Of a stretch of 64,000 nucleotides of DNA, positions 37,646-50,054 are shown piece by piece. Position numbers and translations under genes: made by a program. Numbering within the stretch: the stretch's first letter is position 1; the number at the start of each line of letters is the position of its first letter. The notes beneath the pieces were generated by a model. That model searched no databases. It was not told the origin of the DNA and saw only the letters and a program-made list of their open reading frames with translations. Source of the DNA: Acanthacorydalis orientalis (Eukaryota > Arthropoda > Insecta > Megaloptera > Corydalidae); assembly GCA_034766995.1 (NCBI GenBank), contig CM068313.1:1638501-1702500 (forward strand), written 5' to 3'.

Positions 37646-39035
37646 AGGTTTTTTCAATACGATTATTTTTTACTGTAAAGCAACGCAATTTCCATCGTGT
37701 TTTCTTTTATTATCTCCGTGAGTTTTCACTGATGTCGTTTTAAAAAATGTTTAAATCAATTCGACATTAATCTTAATATTTAGTTATTGAAACGATATCA
37801 GCTGTATGTATGTGAACGGATACTTATTATTTATTTTCACACGTTAGGTCGGTTTCAAGACTGGTGGTCTTCAATATATGAGATGTTATATTGAACGATT
37901 ATCAGTTTTGTAATCGACGCACGGAGCTTTCGGGGCGGATGAATTGCTGTAAAGCGAAATTGAAGCCTTCGACTCCACGATTTTCTACACATGTTTTTCA
38001 GGTGTTAGGTAAAGGCTGCCCGTCGTGCAGCTTAGATTAGGAACGCATATATTAATCCGCTTCACGGATTGTATATGTCGTCTCACCTTGTAGCAGGTGT
38101 AGCATAGGAGTGGCTCGGATCAAATGGATTTCGAGTCCTAGCTTATTGTTTTTTTTTTGTGTTTTCAGGTTTTCTCTTTCAGGTCCCAGAACTTCATACT
38201 CTTTTTGTTTGCTGTAATTTAAAGTAGATTTTTTTCTTTGTCGATTCAGTAAATTTAGTTTTTTGTCGATTTCAGTTAGTTTATTTGTTAATTTTTTGCT
38301 TTTATTCTTTTTAATATTAGTATTGATTTGTTTTTAATGAATTAGTAGTAGTTTTATGTCGTTTCATTTTTATTTTTACAATTGTGGCTTTTATTCGATT
38401 TTTAAGTTTTGTTTTTAGTCGATTTAAAGTAGCTTAATTTTCTTTTCATAATTAACTTCAACCCCCCAATAAAAGGATTTCAAGTCCTCGATCGACGGTT
38501 TTTTTCTCTTTATGTTTTCTCTTTCAGGTCCCAGAACTTCAATCTCTTTTTCTGTTTGTTTTAATTTAAAGTAGATTTTTTGCTTTGTAGATTCAGTAAG
38601 TTTTTAGTATTTGTAGATTTTAATTAGTTTAATTGTTAATTTTTTGCATTCATTTTTTATTTTTGTAATATTAGTATTGCTTTGTTTTTATTGAATTAAT
38701 AGTATTTTTTTTTGTTTCAGTTTCATTTTTTTTAATTGTAGCTTTTATTCGATTTGTATATTTTGTTTCTAGTTGATTTAAAGTAGTTTAATTTTATTTT
38801 GATAATTAACTTCATTCCCTCAGCATGGAGTTCGAGATGTGAGATAATGGTACAAATCGTATCATTATCATGTATGTTTGGTAATCAGATCAATTATGCT
38901 TCATAACAGAATGTACATATTAAGATTCTAATACAAGTGATAACGCGTTTTGGAATCTTTTATGTATTATTCGCCTTTGACACATAATTTATTTGGTTAA
39001 CGTGTGATTCCCGAAATTGCGTTTGCGTTGTACAG

Positions 39036-39091
<56 letters not shown>

Positions 39092-40640
39092 AATTAGTTA
39101 TTTAATTTCAGTTAGTGCATACAGTTAACTCGATTTGTTTTATCAGACTTAACATTTTATATCTGAAAATACATCAAATTTCATTGACATCTGATAAAAC
39201 TTAATTTAATCAAAATGGCAAACTAATTAAACAGAAGACAAAAAGTGTATGACTTTTATGAATACTAAATATATTCAGCTTTTTATCGATTTGAGTAATG
39301 ATCGAAAGAGTTATGAAAATCTTAATTGCTGCTTATAAATGTATTCATACGAATTGTATATATTTCTGGATTCTGGTTAAATGGTTAATTTAGTTTTGAT
39401 TGAATTCGCGGAGTGTATTCAGTGAAAGTGTCGGCCATCGAGTGGATTCGTCAGGTAAAAAATGTACAATTCTTATTTTTTTAAATGATATATTTTCTAA
39501 TAACTTTTTATTTCAGCTGTCAAGAAAATCCACATCGATTTCAATCAATTATTTTTTTTCGATAATATTCAATCTGTTTCCTTTTCCTGTCAGTTCATTT
39601 TTTCTAACCGATAATGTTTTTAATTTTTTTCATTTAATCCACGATCAGAAAATTTCAATTACCATTTCTTTGACAATTCATCGATTTTTCTTCGTGACAT
39701 TCTTTCTATTATTGAACATATAAAGGTTCGATAACTTTCTTAAAACATCTAACAATACCACCATTAAAATCAAAAATAATATTCATACTAAATGAATATC
39801 TTGTGTACAAATGTACTGATCGATTCTCATATAAATTTCTTGTTTCCCAATGACATTAAGTTCTGTCAACATCATCACCAAGCTAAATAGTATATACAAT
39901 TAGCATACCTTCTTTAGATTGAACTGACAGGTGTTTCACTAGTAAATTCAATCATCTAAGATTTACATCTGACTGAAAAGATATATATTTTCAAATATCT
40001 ATCGGATCCACAATCAGTTTTTTGATTTTCTGTTTCAATATTTTGTTTTTATCAAAATTAATAGTTGACAGAACATAAATAATAAATAATTTTACAATCA
40101 ATTTCTCTTTTTTCACAAAATTGATCTATAAACAGTTTCTTAGAGATCAGTTTTTTTACAATACTATCAATAATTTATTTTTTTGTACATAAATAGATCT
40201 GATATCATTCAACAGAAAGCATTTTTCATTAAACATCTTTCTTCACAGAAATTGTATTTTAAATAATATCTCAGATAACAGTTATTTGTCAATAAATTTT
40301 CAAGTTACTCTTATATCAACAATCACTTCTAGCTTTTCTAATTTTCTGATTCAATAATTTATTTTTATGTACATAAATATATCAGATCATTCAACATAAA
40401 TTCTTTTTCAAACGACATATTTATTAATAAATTTTCTAATTTGTCACTTCAATGCTTCCTTTTTATACATATAAATGATTCAGAGGTCATTCATCTCTGG
40501 AAACTTTTCAATACATTTTCTTTCGTCCTATAACAAAATTGAACTTGAAATGATTTGTCTGATCCAGTTATTTTTTAATTAATCCTCCAATGAATAACAA
40601 AAAAAAACTTCAGTAGATGAAAATCATTTATGATTTTTAT
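37646..40640. repeat. Large direct repeat, copy B
   Basis: The second copy of the module, longer than A by one extra 345-bp unit (units at 38180 and 38525, where A has one at 34891) and a longer (TA)n tract (39038-39091). The islands 37845-38148 and 39481-39788 are nearly identical to A. The right end (40430-40640) is roughly 80% similar by eye. Confidence 0.85.
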
Positions 40641-40854
40641 TAAACCTTTCAATATTTCTCAATTTTTATCAGTAATACTTCTCTCTGAACCTCCCCTACA
40701 TAATTTAAAAGTTTTATTTCAGATAACAAGTTTACCAGTTCTCTCATCCAGGTATTTCTTAAGCCAATCAGTAAAATCAAAGCTTCAAAAATTAAATCTA
40801 AATACTTGAAATATTAGAGTGTAATATATGAAATTGCGGAATTTGTAGGCGAGA

Positions 40855-41735
40855 ATTAAAACGCAGTAGTTTTAACAGAACAAAATATATCTAATCAAAA
40901 TAAGCTCCATCGGCGTCAATGGTCTTTTTCCACCGAGAAATTAAATTGTTTACCCCATTTTTATAAAAATAGACATTTTTAGAGCTTGTAAAGTTTTCGA
41001 ATCCTTGAATCACTTATGTTTGGTTTCAGATTTTTTTTTATTTCTTAAATAATATTCCAAGTGGCGAAAAAGATCATAGCATGTCGATGAAAAATCTGAT
41101 AAATAAGAGGGATGCTGTAAAACTTCATAATTTATTGAATTTAATTTGGAAATTATGATTCGAGATGTGTATAGTCCAGCATTCTCTTGCAATAGTATCG
41201 GCCCATATCTATTGATTAGCAGTGGCCGTTTTGTTTTTAATTTTTCATTCATGTTGATTTCGAGACAATATGAATCAGCCATTTTAAGAAAAGAATAATG
41301 GACTATCCCTTTATTTGTCCACCACACAGTAACCAAAATTTTTTTTTTTTGGTATGAGTGCTTGTGTGCGTGCCCTGGTGTTTCATTTGCATTTAACCGT
41401 TGTCCAGATCTTTTTCTGTTATCATACAGAATCCACTTTTCATCACAAGTAATAATTCGATTTAAAAATTGAGTTTTATCATTCCGAATCTCTCAGTTTC
41501 TTCTCTTCAGTCTCAGTTTCTAAGCATCTGTCAATGCGTGCGGCACCCACTTATCCCAACTATTTCACCTTTCATGTGGCAGCGAGATGACGAGAAACAG
41601 TCATAACATTAACACTTAAATCCCATGCGAGAGTTCGAACTGTTGTCTGTGGATTAGCTTCCACTATCGCTCTTAAATGTTCTTCGTTCACAACGGTTTT
41701 GTGCCTTCCTAGAGTCTCATTATTATTCTCTCTTC
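40855..41735 (-). mobile_element. Mariner transposase relic with mutated catalytic triad
   Basis: Minus-strand reading follows a full mariner order: NEEHLRAIVEANPQTTVRTL, VMTVSRHLAA, then TCDEKWILYDN (first Asp kept), VTVWWTNKGIVHYSFLK, then LLQENAG where active copies have a D-N-A triplet (second Asp to Glu), then STCYDLFRHLEYYLRN where the third Asp of the usual S-P-x-D-Y block is Cys, then ISRWKKTIDADGAYFD. Several frameshifts and stops are present. The N-terminus is truncated near 41735, where the satellite array begins. The longest open piece is 41010-41336. Confidence 0.85.
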
Positions 41736-44290
41736 ATGTTTTCTCTTTCAGGTTCCAGAACTTCAATCTCTTTTTTTTGTTTGTTATAATTTAAAGTAGA
41801 ATTTTTGCTTTGTCGATTCAGTAAATTTCGAGTTTTTTGTAGATTCTAATTAGTTTAATTGTTAATTTTTTGCCTTTATTCTTTTTAACATTAGTATTGA
41901 TTCGTTCTTATTGAACTAGTAGTAGTTTTATTTTGTTTGTTTTATTTTATTTAATTCTAGCTTTTATTTGATTTTTAAGTTTTGTTTTTAGTCGATTTAA
42001 AGTAGCTTAATTTTGTTTTCATAATTAACTTCAATCCCTGCTTCGGTGGATTTCGATTCCTAGATCAATGTTTTTTTTCTCTTCATGTTTTCTCTTTCAG
42101 GGCCCAGAAATTCAATCTCATTTTTGTTTGTTGTAATTTAAAGTAGATTTTTTTCTTTGTCGATTCAGTAAATTTAGAATTTTTTGTAGATTTCAGTTAG
42201 GTTAGTTGTTAATTTTTTGCTTTTATTCTTTTTAATATAAGTATTGATTTTCTTTTAATGAATTAGTAGTAGTTTTATTTTGTTTGTTTTATATTATTTA
42301 ATTCTAGCTTTTATTTGATTTTTAAGTTTTATTTTTAGTCGATTTAAAGTAGCTTAATTTTGTTTTCATAATTGACTTCAATCCCTTCCTCGATGGATTT
42401 CGGGTCCGAGATCAAAGGTTTGTACTTCTCTTCATGTTTTCTCTTTCAGGTCCCAGAAATTAATTCTCTTTTTTTGTTTGTTGTAATTTAAAGTAGATTT
42501 TTTGCTTTGTCGATTCAGTAAATGGTTAATTTTTTGTTTTCATTTTTTTATTTTTTTAACATTAGTATTGATTCGTTTTTATTGAACTAGTAGTGGTTTT
42601 ATTTTGTTTCAGTTTTATTTTTTTTAATTATAGCTTTATTTGATTTTTTAAGTTTTGTTTTTAGTCGATTTAAAGTAGTTTAATTTTGTTTTCATAATCA
42701 ACTTCAATCCCTGCCTCGATGGATTTCGATTCCTAGATCAATGTTTTTTTCTCTTCATGTCTTCTCTTTCAGGTCCCAGAAATTCAATCTCTTTTTTTGT
42801 TTGTTGCCATTTAAAGTAGATTTTTTGCTTTGTCGATTCAGTAAATTTAGAATTTTTTGTAGATTTCAGTTAGTTTAGTTGTTAATTTTTTGCTTTTATT
42901 CTTTTTAATATAAGTATTGATTTTCTTTTAATGAATTAGTAGTAGTTTTATTTTGTTTGTTTTATATTATTTAATTCTAGCTTTTATTTGATTTTTAAGT
43001 TTTGTTTTTAGTCGATTTAAAGTAGTTTAATTTTGTTTTCATAATTAACGTCAATCCCTGCCTCGATGGATTTCGATTCCTAGATCAATGTTTTTTTTCT
43101 CTTCATGTCTTCTCTTTCAGGTCCCAGAACTTCAATCTCTTTTTTTTGTTTGTTATAATTTAAAGTAGAATTTTTGCTTTGTCGATTCAGTAAATTTAGA
43201 ATTTTTTGTAGCTTTTAATTAGATTGTTGATTTTTTGCATTCATTATTTTTTTAACATTAGTATTGATTTGTTTTTAATGAATTAGTAGCAGTTTTATTT
43301 TGTTTGTTTTATTTTTTTAATTGTAACTTTTACTTGACTTAAGTTTTGTTCTAGTCGATTTAAGGTAGCTTAATTTTGTTTTCGTAATTAACTTCAATCC
43401 CTCTCACAACGGATTTCGAGTCCTAGATTAAAGGTTTGTACTTCTCTTCATGTTTTCTCTTTCAGGTCCCAGAAATTAATTCTCTTTTTTTGTTTGTTGT
43501 AATTTAAAGTAGATTTTTGCTTTGTCGATTCAGTAAATTTAGAGTTTTTTGTAGATTTTAATTAGTTTAGTTGTTAATTTTTTGTTTTCATTTTTTTATT
43601 TTTTTAACATTAGTATTAATTCGTTTTTATTGAACTAGTAGTGGTTTTATTTTGTTTCAGTTTTATTTAATATAATACTAGCTTTTATTTGATCTTTAAG
43701 TTTTATTTTTAGTCGATTCAAAGTAGCTTAATTTTGTTTTCATAATTAACTTCAATCCCTGCCTCGATGGATTTCGATTCCTAGATCAATGGTGATTTTT
43801 CTCTTCATGTCTTCTCTTTCAGGTCCCAGAACTTCAATCTCTTTTTTTTTGTTTGTTATAATTTAAAGTAGAATTTTTACTTTGTCGATTCAGTAAATTT
43901 CGAGTTTTTTGTAGATTTCAGTTAGTTTAGTTGTTAATTTTTTGCTTTTATTCTTTTTAATATAAGTATTGATTTTCTTTTAATGAATTAGTAGTAGTTT
44001 AATTTTGTTTGTTTTATTTTGTTTGTTTTATTTTATTTAATTGTAGCTTTTATTTGATTGTTAGTTTTATTTTTAGTTGATTTAAAGTAGCTTAATTTTG
44101 TTTTCATAATCCAATCCCTCCTTCGGTGGATTTCGAGTCCTAGATCAAGGGATTGTTTTTCTCTTCATGTTTTCTCTTTCAGGTCTCAAATTCAATCTCT
44201 TTTTTTGTTTATTGTAATTTAAAGTAAATTTTTTTCTTTGTCGATTCAGTAAATTTAGAGTTTTTTTGTAGATTTTAATTAGTTTGATTG
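41736..44290. repeat. Tandem array of ~345-bp units (8 full, part of a 9th)
   Basis: The anchor ttctctttcaggtcccaga(a) recurs at 41749, 42098, 42447, 42770, 43118, 43462, 43820 and 44180 (spacings 349, 349, 323, 348, 344, 358, 360). Each unit then has gtttgttnnaatttaaagta, tttgtcgattcagtaaattt, attagtagtagttttatttt, tagtcgatttaaagtagctt and ggatttcgattcctagatca. The same unit occurs once in copy A and twice in copy B of the large repeat. Every unit keeps a polypyrimidine-CAG that looks like a splice acceptor. No coding frame. Confidence 0.9.
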
Positions 44291-44292
44291 GT

Positions 44293-45340
44293 CATGATTG
44301 AATGAAGAAGTCTGAAGAAATTATTGTGAAATTTTTGCATTATATAGTATCAGTATTTTAATTACAATTTTATTTAATTAAATAATTTATATTTTTATTA
44401 ATTGATTCATCCAAATGCCAAGTTAGCTGAGTCGCCTTCAAGATAAATCCAGCAAGAAAATAAATGAAGATCGTGATGGAATGAAGAAGTCTGAAGAAAT
44501 TATTGTGAAATTCTTGCATTGAAAGTGATAATAAGTTTTATTAAACTTTTTTTCAAAATTTACTAGAAGTAACTTTAATTGTTTTTTTTTAGATTTAAAT
44601 CAATAGTGATTTTTGAAAACAAAATAATTTGAAATCAGTCAAAAGGATTCCCTGCAATATGTTCAGAATTTTTTAAAAATTATTTCTTATCGAATCAAAT
44701 AAATTTGTCTTAGAAATTGTATAAAAATAATGTTAGTCTTTTGGAAAATATTACTAAAATATAAATTACAGTATTTCTAAAAATCTCTTGTATAAATATC
44801 AGTATTCTAATTACAGTTTTTTTTAATTAAATAATTTGTTTATATTTTTATTAATTGATTCATCCACATAAATCCAGTAAGAAAATAAATGAAGATCATG
44901 ATGGAATGAAGAAGTCTGAAGAAATTATTGTGTAATTCTTGCATTGAAAGTGATAATAAGTTTGTTTAAACATTTTTTCAAAATATACTAGAAGTAACTT
45001 TATTTTTATTTTTTTTTAGATTTAAATCGATAGTGATTTTTGAAAACAAATAATTAAAAATCAGTCAAAAAGATTTCCTAGAATATGTCTAGGATTTTTT
45101 TAAAATTATTTATTATTAAATCAAATAAATTTGTTTCAGAAATTGTATAAAAATGATGTTAGACTTTTGGAAAATATTACAAAAATATAAATTACAGTAT
45201 TTCTAAAAATATGTTCTTTAAATATCAGTATTTTAATTACATTTTTTTTAATTAAATAATTTATTTATATTTTTATTAATTGATTCATCCAGATACCAAG
45301 ATAGCTGAGTCGTCTACAAGATAAATCCATTCTTTTAACT
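44293..45340. repeat. Tandem repeat, ~430-bp period, about 2.4 copies
   Basis: The block atgaagaagtctgaagaaat recurs at about 44300, 44480 and 44900. The block taattgattcatcca recurs near 44400, 44860 and 45280. agctgagtcg(c/t)c is in the first and last copies only, so the middle copy is deleted there. Confidence 0.8.
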
Positions 45341-45510
45341 TAAAATCACTCTTTTATTTCTGATAAAGAAATAGTTTAAATATTAATGAAATAAAATAGC
45401 GAAGAAAAAAGTAAAAACGTTAATAAATTAATAAATATTAGAATGAATGGAAACTTCTAAGGTAATAAAATTTTAAAATGGAAAATGGACGGAAACAAGG
45501 GTTCTCTTTC

Positions 45511-45512
<2 letters not shown>

Positions 45513-45557
<45 letters not shown>
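45513..45557. repeat. (TA)n microsatellite
   Basis: About 22 TA units followed by a CA/TG-rich tail. Confidence 0.95.
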
Positions 45558-45564
<7 letters not shown>

Positions 45565-46439
45565 CGTATGTGTGTATGCGTATGTGTGTCTTTTCTAACT
45601 ATGATTTTCAGATATGTCTTTTATTATTTTGGAAAAACATACAAAAATTCAATCCAAATCAAGGAAAAAATTTGAGATGGTATTTTTAATAAGTATACTT
45701 AAACGTTACCAAAAAAAAACTTCAAAATTGGAATCAATATGCAAATGTGATTGATGTATAAAAAGGCTGAACACCGAAAAAAAAATGAAAGATGTTATGA
45801 AAAAATACCTGCTTCACTTTTCAACATTGGGATGTAGACTGTTTATTTTTGTGTGTGCTAATCAATATTTTTCACAGCAGGCCAAAAAGAATTAATCTCG
45901 AGTGTTTGTACAGGAAGATTATTAATTAAATAATGGACTAAATGTTGGAATTAAATGATACGACCAATTGATAAAAAGTACCTTTCAGTTTCGATTAATA
46001 CACATTTTTAAATAAAGCGGAAACCTGGATCTAACGTTGAGAATAGGATTCTACTTAGAACGGAATTGAATTAAAATCGAATGTCGAAAAAATTTAACAT
46101 CCGATAAAGATATAAATTAGCAATGAAAGGCGAAGCTTTAATTATTATTTTCTTTTTTCTCTTAGGAAAGAAGTGTATACCGAAAACAACAAGGCAATTA
46201 AACAAAAATATAATTAATATTTTATCTTTAACGAGTTTAAAGAGAAAAATAGTAAAAAAAAAGTATAATTGTAATAATATTTGAGAAATGGAAGCAATTT
46301 ATATCAAACTAGAAATATGAGTATAGAAAATAAAAAAAGGAAATAAATATGCAAAGGTAATAAAGGTTTAAATCGAGAGGTAATTTTATGTTTTATTTAA
46401 TTTGTCTAACATTTTTTTTTATTTCAGATTCTTTTATTT

Positions 46440-46454
46440 TTAATATGTTTAATG

Positions 46455-46487
<33 letters not shown>

Positions 46488-46630
46488 AGATTTTTAATTA
46501 AGTTATAGTTTAGTTTTAAATATAAGCTAATAATCTTCTTTTCAGGTCATATTTAAAAGTTATTTTATTCTATTTTAATGTCTAATCCCTTTTCTTTCAG
46601 CTGTGTATGAATGGTTGTGTGTGTGTTTTA

Positions 46631-46700
<70 letters not shown>

Positions 46701-46835
46701 TTTTTAATTAAGTTATAGTTTAATTTTAAATATAAGCTAATAATCTTCTTTTCAGGTCATATTTAAAAGTTATATTATTCTATTTCAATGTCTAATCCCT
46801 TTTCTTTCAGCTTTGTATGAATGGTTGTGTGTGTG

Positions 46836-46912
<77 letters not shown>
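46440..46912. repeat. Duplicated ~212-bp unit bounded by (TA)n tracts
   Basis: The unit gagatttttaattaagttat ... cttttctttcagctttgtat ... tggttgtgtgtgtgttttaat occurs twice in tandem (starts about 46486 and 46697), with (TA)n tracts at 46456-46482, 46624-46696 and 46841-46912 before, between and after. The two copies differ at only a few positions. Each has two acceptor-like ttttcag/tttcag sites. A further long (TA)n lies at 47131-47182. Confidence 0.85.
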
Positions 46913-46914
<2 letters not shown>

Positions 46915-47126
46915 ACTAATAATTTTATTAATGCTTAATTGATAATTTTTATTTTTAGGAATAACATTTTTCAATCCTAATGTTGTTTTCTTTCAGATTC
47001 TAATATTTTTTTAAATATTTATTTTCTACTTAACTTTTTTATGATTTTAATGATATATTTTATTTCAGCAATAATTTTTTTTTATTTTAAGGTTTAATAA
47101 TGTATGAATGTTGTGTGTGGGTATGA

Positions 47127-47130
<4 letters not shown>

Positions 47131-47182
<52 letters not shown>
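47131..47182. repeat. (TA)n microsatellite
   Basis: About 26 TA units preceded by a TG-rich stretch. Confidence 0.95.
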
Positions 47183-47189
<7 letters not shown>

Positions 47190-48129
47190 GGAATAAAATA
47201 TGGTCTGTCACAAATAGAATTTTCAATCTAATGGATTACTAAAAAAATAGATCTGGTTGAGTCAAGTATGTATATATGGTGTGTTTTTTCCTAATATCTT
47301 TGATTTTTTGCGCTTAAATATTATTTTGTTTCAGATTATTTCATATTTAAATTTTATCGGAACAAGATGTTTCAATTTTAAAGAATTTGGAAGAGTGCTA
47401 AACGATTTTCATCTAATAAGGAATCACTGATATTTCGAAATAGCGAGGAATTCTAAATTTCAATTATTCATCAGTATTATGATAATGAATATATGGTATT
47501 TTGGTAAACTGGTTTAGAAATATAATAAGTGGTTTCGAGTTTAGCTAGAATAGGTTTAGCTTTTTGTTCTTAAGTACACTTTTATTTTTGATCTTTTTTT
47601 ATCTAAATTTGTTTTTTTATAATATATTAATTTCTATTTCATTTTCAATAGAAAATAATTAATTATTTCAAGCGATTTTTTTTTTACTTTGTTAGTATTC
47701 TTTTCTAAATAATTTTAAATAATTTCTTAATTAAAGTTAGGATTAGATTAGGGTTGGTTTTCGGACCAACATGGTAGGTCTTCTACATATCTGCAACCTC
47801 AACGTGGTGTAGAAGTGGCAACATACGCAAAAAATTCAGTGAAATTTTATCACAAAATAAGTAAGGAATGGATTTTGTCATTATTTCTTTATAGAAATAT
47901 ATAAATGGTAAAATTGAATAAATTGAAATATTTTAAATAAAGTTTCTCTGAAATATTTTACATATGGCTAATGCAGATGACATTTTATATATATATAATC
48001 AAAATTATTCACAAAAAATTCCATGACGTCAATTATTTGTTTATGACGTCGAGGTTTCTATGGTACCCAAATATGTTTCTCATATATAAAATAAATGTTG
48101 TAATCTGTTTGCGATAGTAATTACATACA

Positions 48130-48182
<53 letters not shown>

Positions 48183-48190
48183 TATATATT

Positions 48191-48221
<31 letters not shown>

Positions 48222-48404
48222 AATTATAACACGTTCCAATATATCGGCGAGAATGATTTTATAGAAATGAGTTTTAAAAATATGTTTATTGTTTCATTCG
48301 GTTACATAACATGCTTATAATTGACAAGTGGACGAGTGTAGCCAGTCCGGGGGTCGGTGAACGCAGCGAGCAGTGGGCGAAGCCCCCTCGTGTATTAATA
48401 TATT

Positions 48405-48450
<46 letters not shown>

Positions 48451-50054
48451 TCTATGTCATAGACTTTCAACTGGCTCAAAGAATAATCGCAAATGACTTA
48501 TTAAAAATATACGAAAATCATCGATTTTTTCGAAGTTAAAATATCTACTGTCTTTTTTGCATTCCCATAGAAATTAAAAAAAAATATTTAAATTATCATA
48601 TTCCTTGCAGTGAAATTATTGATGATATGTTAATACAAAAGAATATAACATAAGGAAAGGCAATAAAAAGGTGAATGATTTCATTGTTTTTTTAATACAT
48701 GACCTGCCTTACTTTCAATGGCAGCATTAAGTTTTTATTTCACATTACATTTGCGTGACATATTTGATCATTAATTGGGTTTTTTAGTTTTATGATTTCC
48801 ACCCTATTCGAAAACTATGACCGATAATTTGCTTTAATAAAATCTTACAATAAGTATCTATTGTACATACATACACACATACGTACATAGATTTTACAGA
48901 TTTTTTTATAACTATATTTTTATCCTTTTTTGTATATCTACATATATTTGTATGTAAAAATGGAATAAATGCAACGTTCGGGATATAAACAGTTTATTGT
49001 TTTAATAATTTAATACATAGATTATGTTTAAGTTGAAATTGATCGTTTAAAATAATTTTAATTTGTGATTATAATTAACTGAATGAACGTGAGAAAACCC
49101 CATGAAAAATATCAGTAAATATACAAATTATAAAGTAATATGATTATTTTTTAATTTATATATTTGTGTGTATATTTACAGATACGTATTTGATGTCTTA
49201 TTTGAAAAATAAAATAGACTTTTTTTATAATAATTTTTATTTTTTCTTGTTTCAAATTCATAGTCAATTAGTTCTACCATTGTTACAATTCATTGATTAC
49301 AACGCGCATATCAGAAATGAAGTGCGAAAAGGATCACACGATGGGTTTGTTACTAGGTCGGCGGGAGGGCAGTTGTTTTTTTTATTGTCCAAGTTTTTAT
49401 CCTCAATTGTAATGCATACCGTTCAGTGATTCATTGTGTTCAAGTCTAGACGAAAATAGTGTAATGAAATAAATCATTGGTAAAAGTGAAATGACACCTC
49501 TTGCACGCCAGACAAATTTCCATAAGTACGTTCAAAATCTGAATCCAGATTTTTTTAAAAAAAAACATCTCTATTTAAACTAAATAATATCAAATTAAAA
49601 CCTGGACGACATTTTTACTTTTTGAAATAAATTGGTAATCTTTTCTACTTACATAAAAATTGCGGGCTTTTTTGAATTGTCGAGGCCAGTTCAGTACAAT
49701 ATTTATTTGTAAAAACTGAAAGTTATAGTGTTTTTTTCTTTATATATGAAAATAATGAGTATTAATTTTGTTATATAATTATTGTTAATGTATTGTAACG
49801 TGCATAACTCTTATTGTTAATTTACTGAAGTTGTAGTTTCGTTTTTCAAAATCTGTATATATATATATATACATGTAAGGTTAGGACCGGTGTATTTCAG
49901 TATAAATAAACAATGCTTAGTTAAGTCTTGTTTTTTTTTTTCTATTGTACAACTGAATACGTATATTTTCTTTCATAATATTAACCAGTTATTGTTGTAT
50001 TAACCTCTAGTTTCATTTAGTATATTTGAGGTTATTACTAAATGTCATATAAAA
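47183..50054. other. AT-rich spacer before TADA1
   Basis: No supported gene. It contains (TA)n tracts at about 48133-48180 and 48407-48446, a short GC-rich island at 48330-48392, and one exon-like open stretch at about 49264-49375 after a ttcatag acceptor. The latter reads LPLLQFIDYNAHIRNEVRKG, then a short Gly/Ser-rich stretch, which I do not recognise. Confidence 0.45.

Noticed and set aside
39400..39723. 107-codon plus-strand open frame in copy B
   Set aside because: It is Phe/Ser/Ile-rich from AT-rich DNA. The homologous stretch in copy A shows no sign that a protein is being preserved.
47779..47814. cttctaca / tgtagaag hairpin
   Set aside because: Only 8 bp of stem, single-copy, no conservation evidence; expected by chance in 64 kb.
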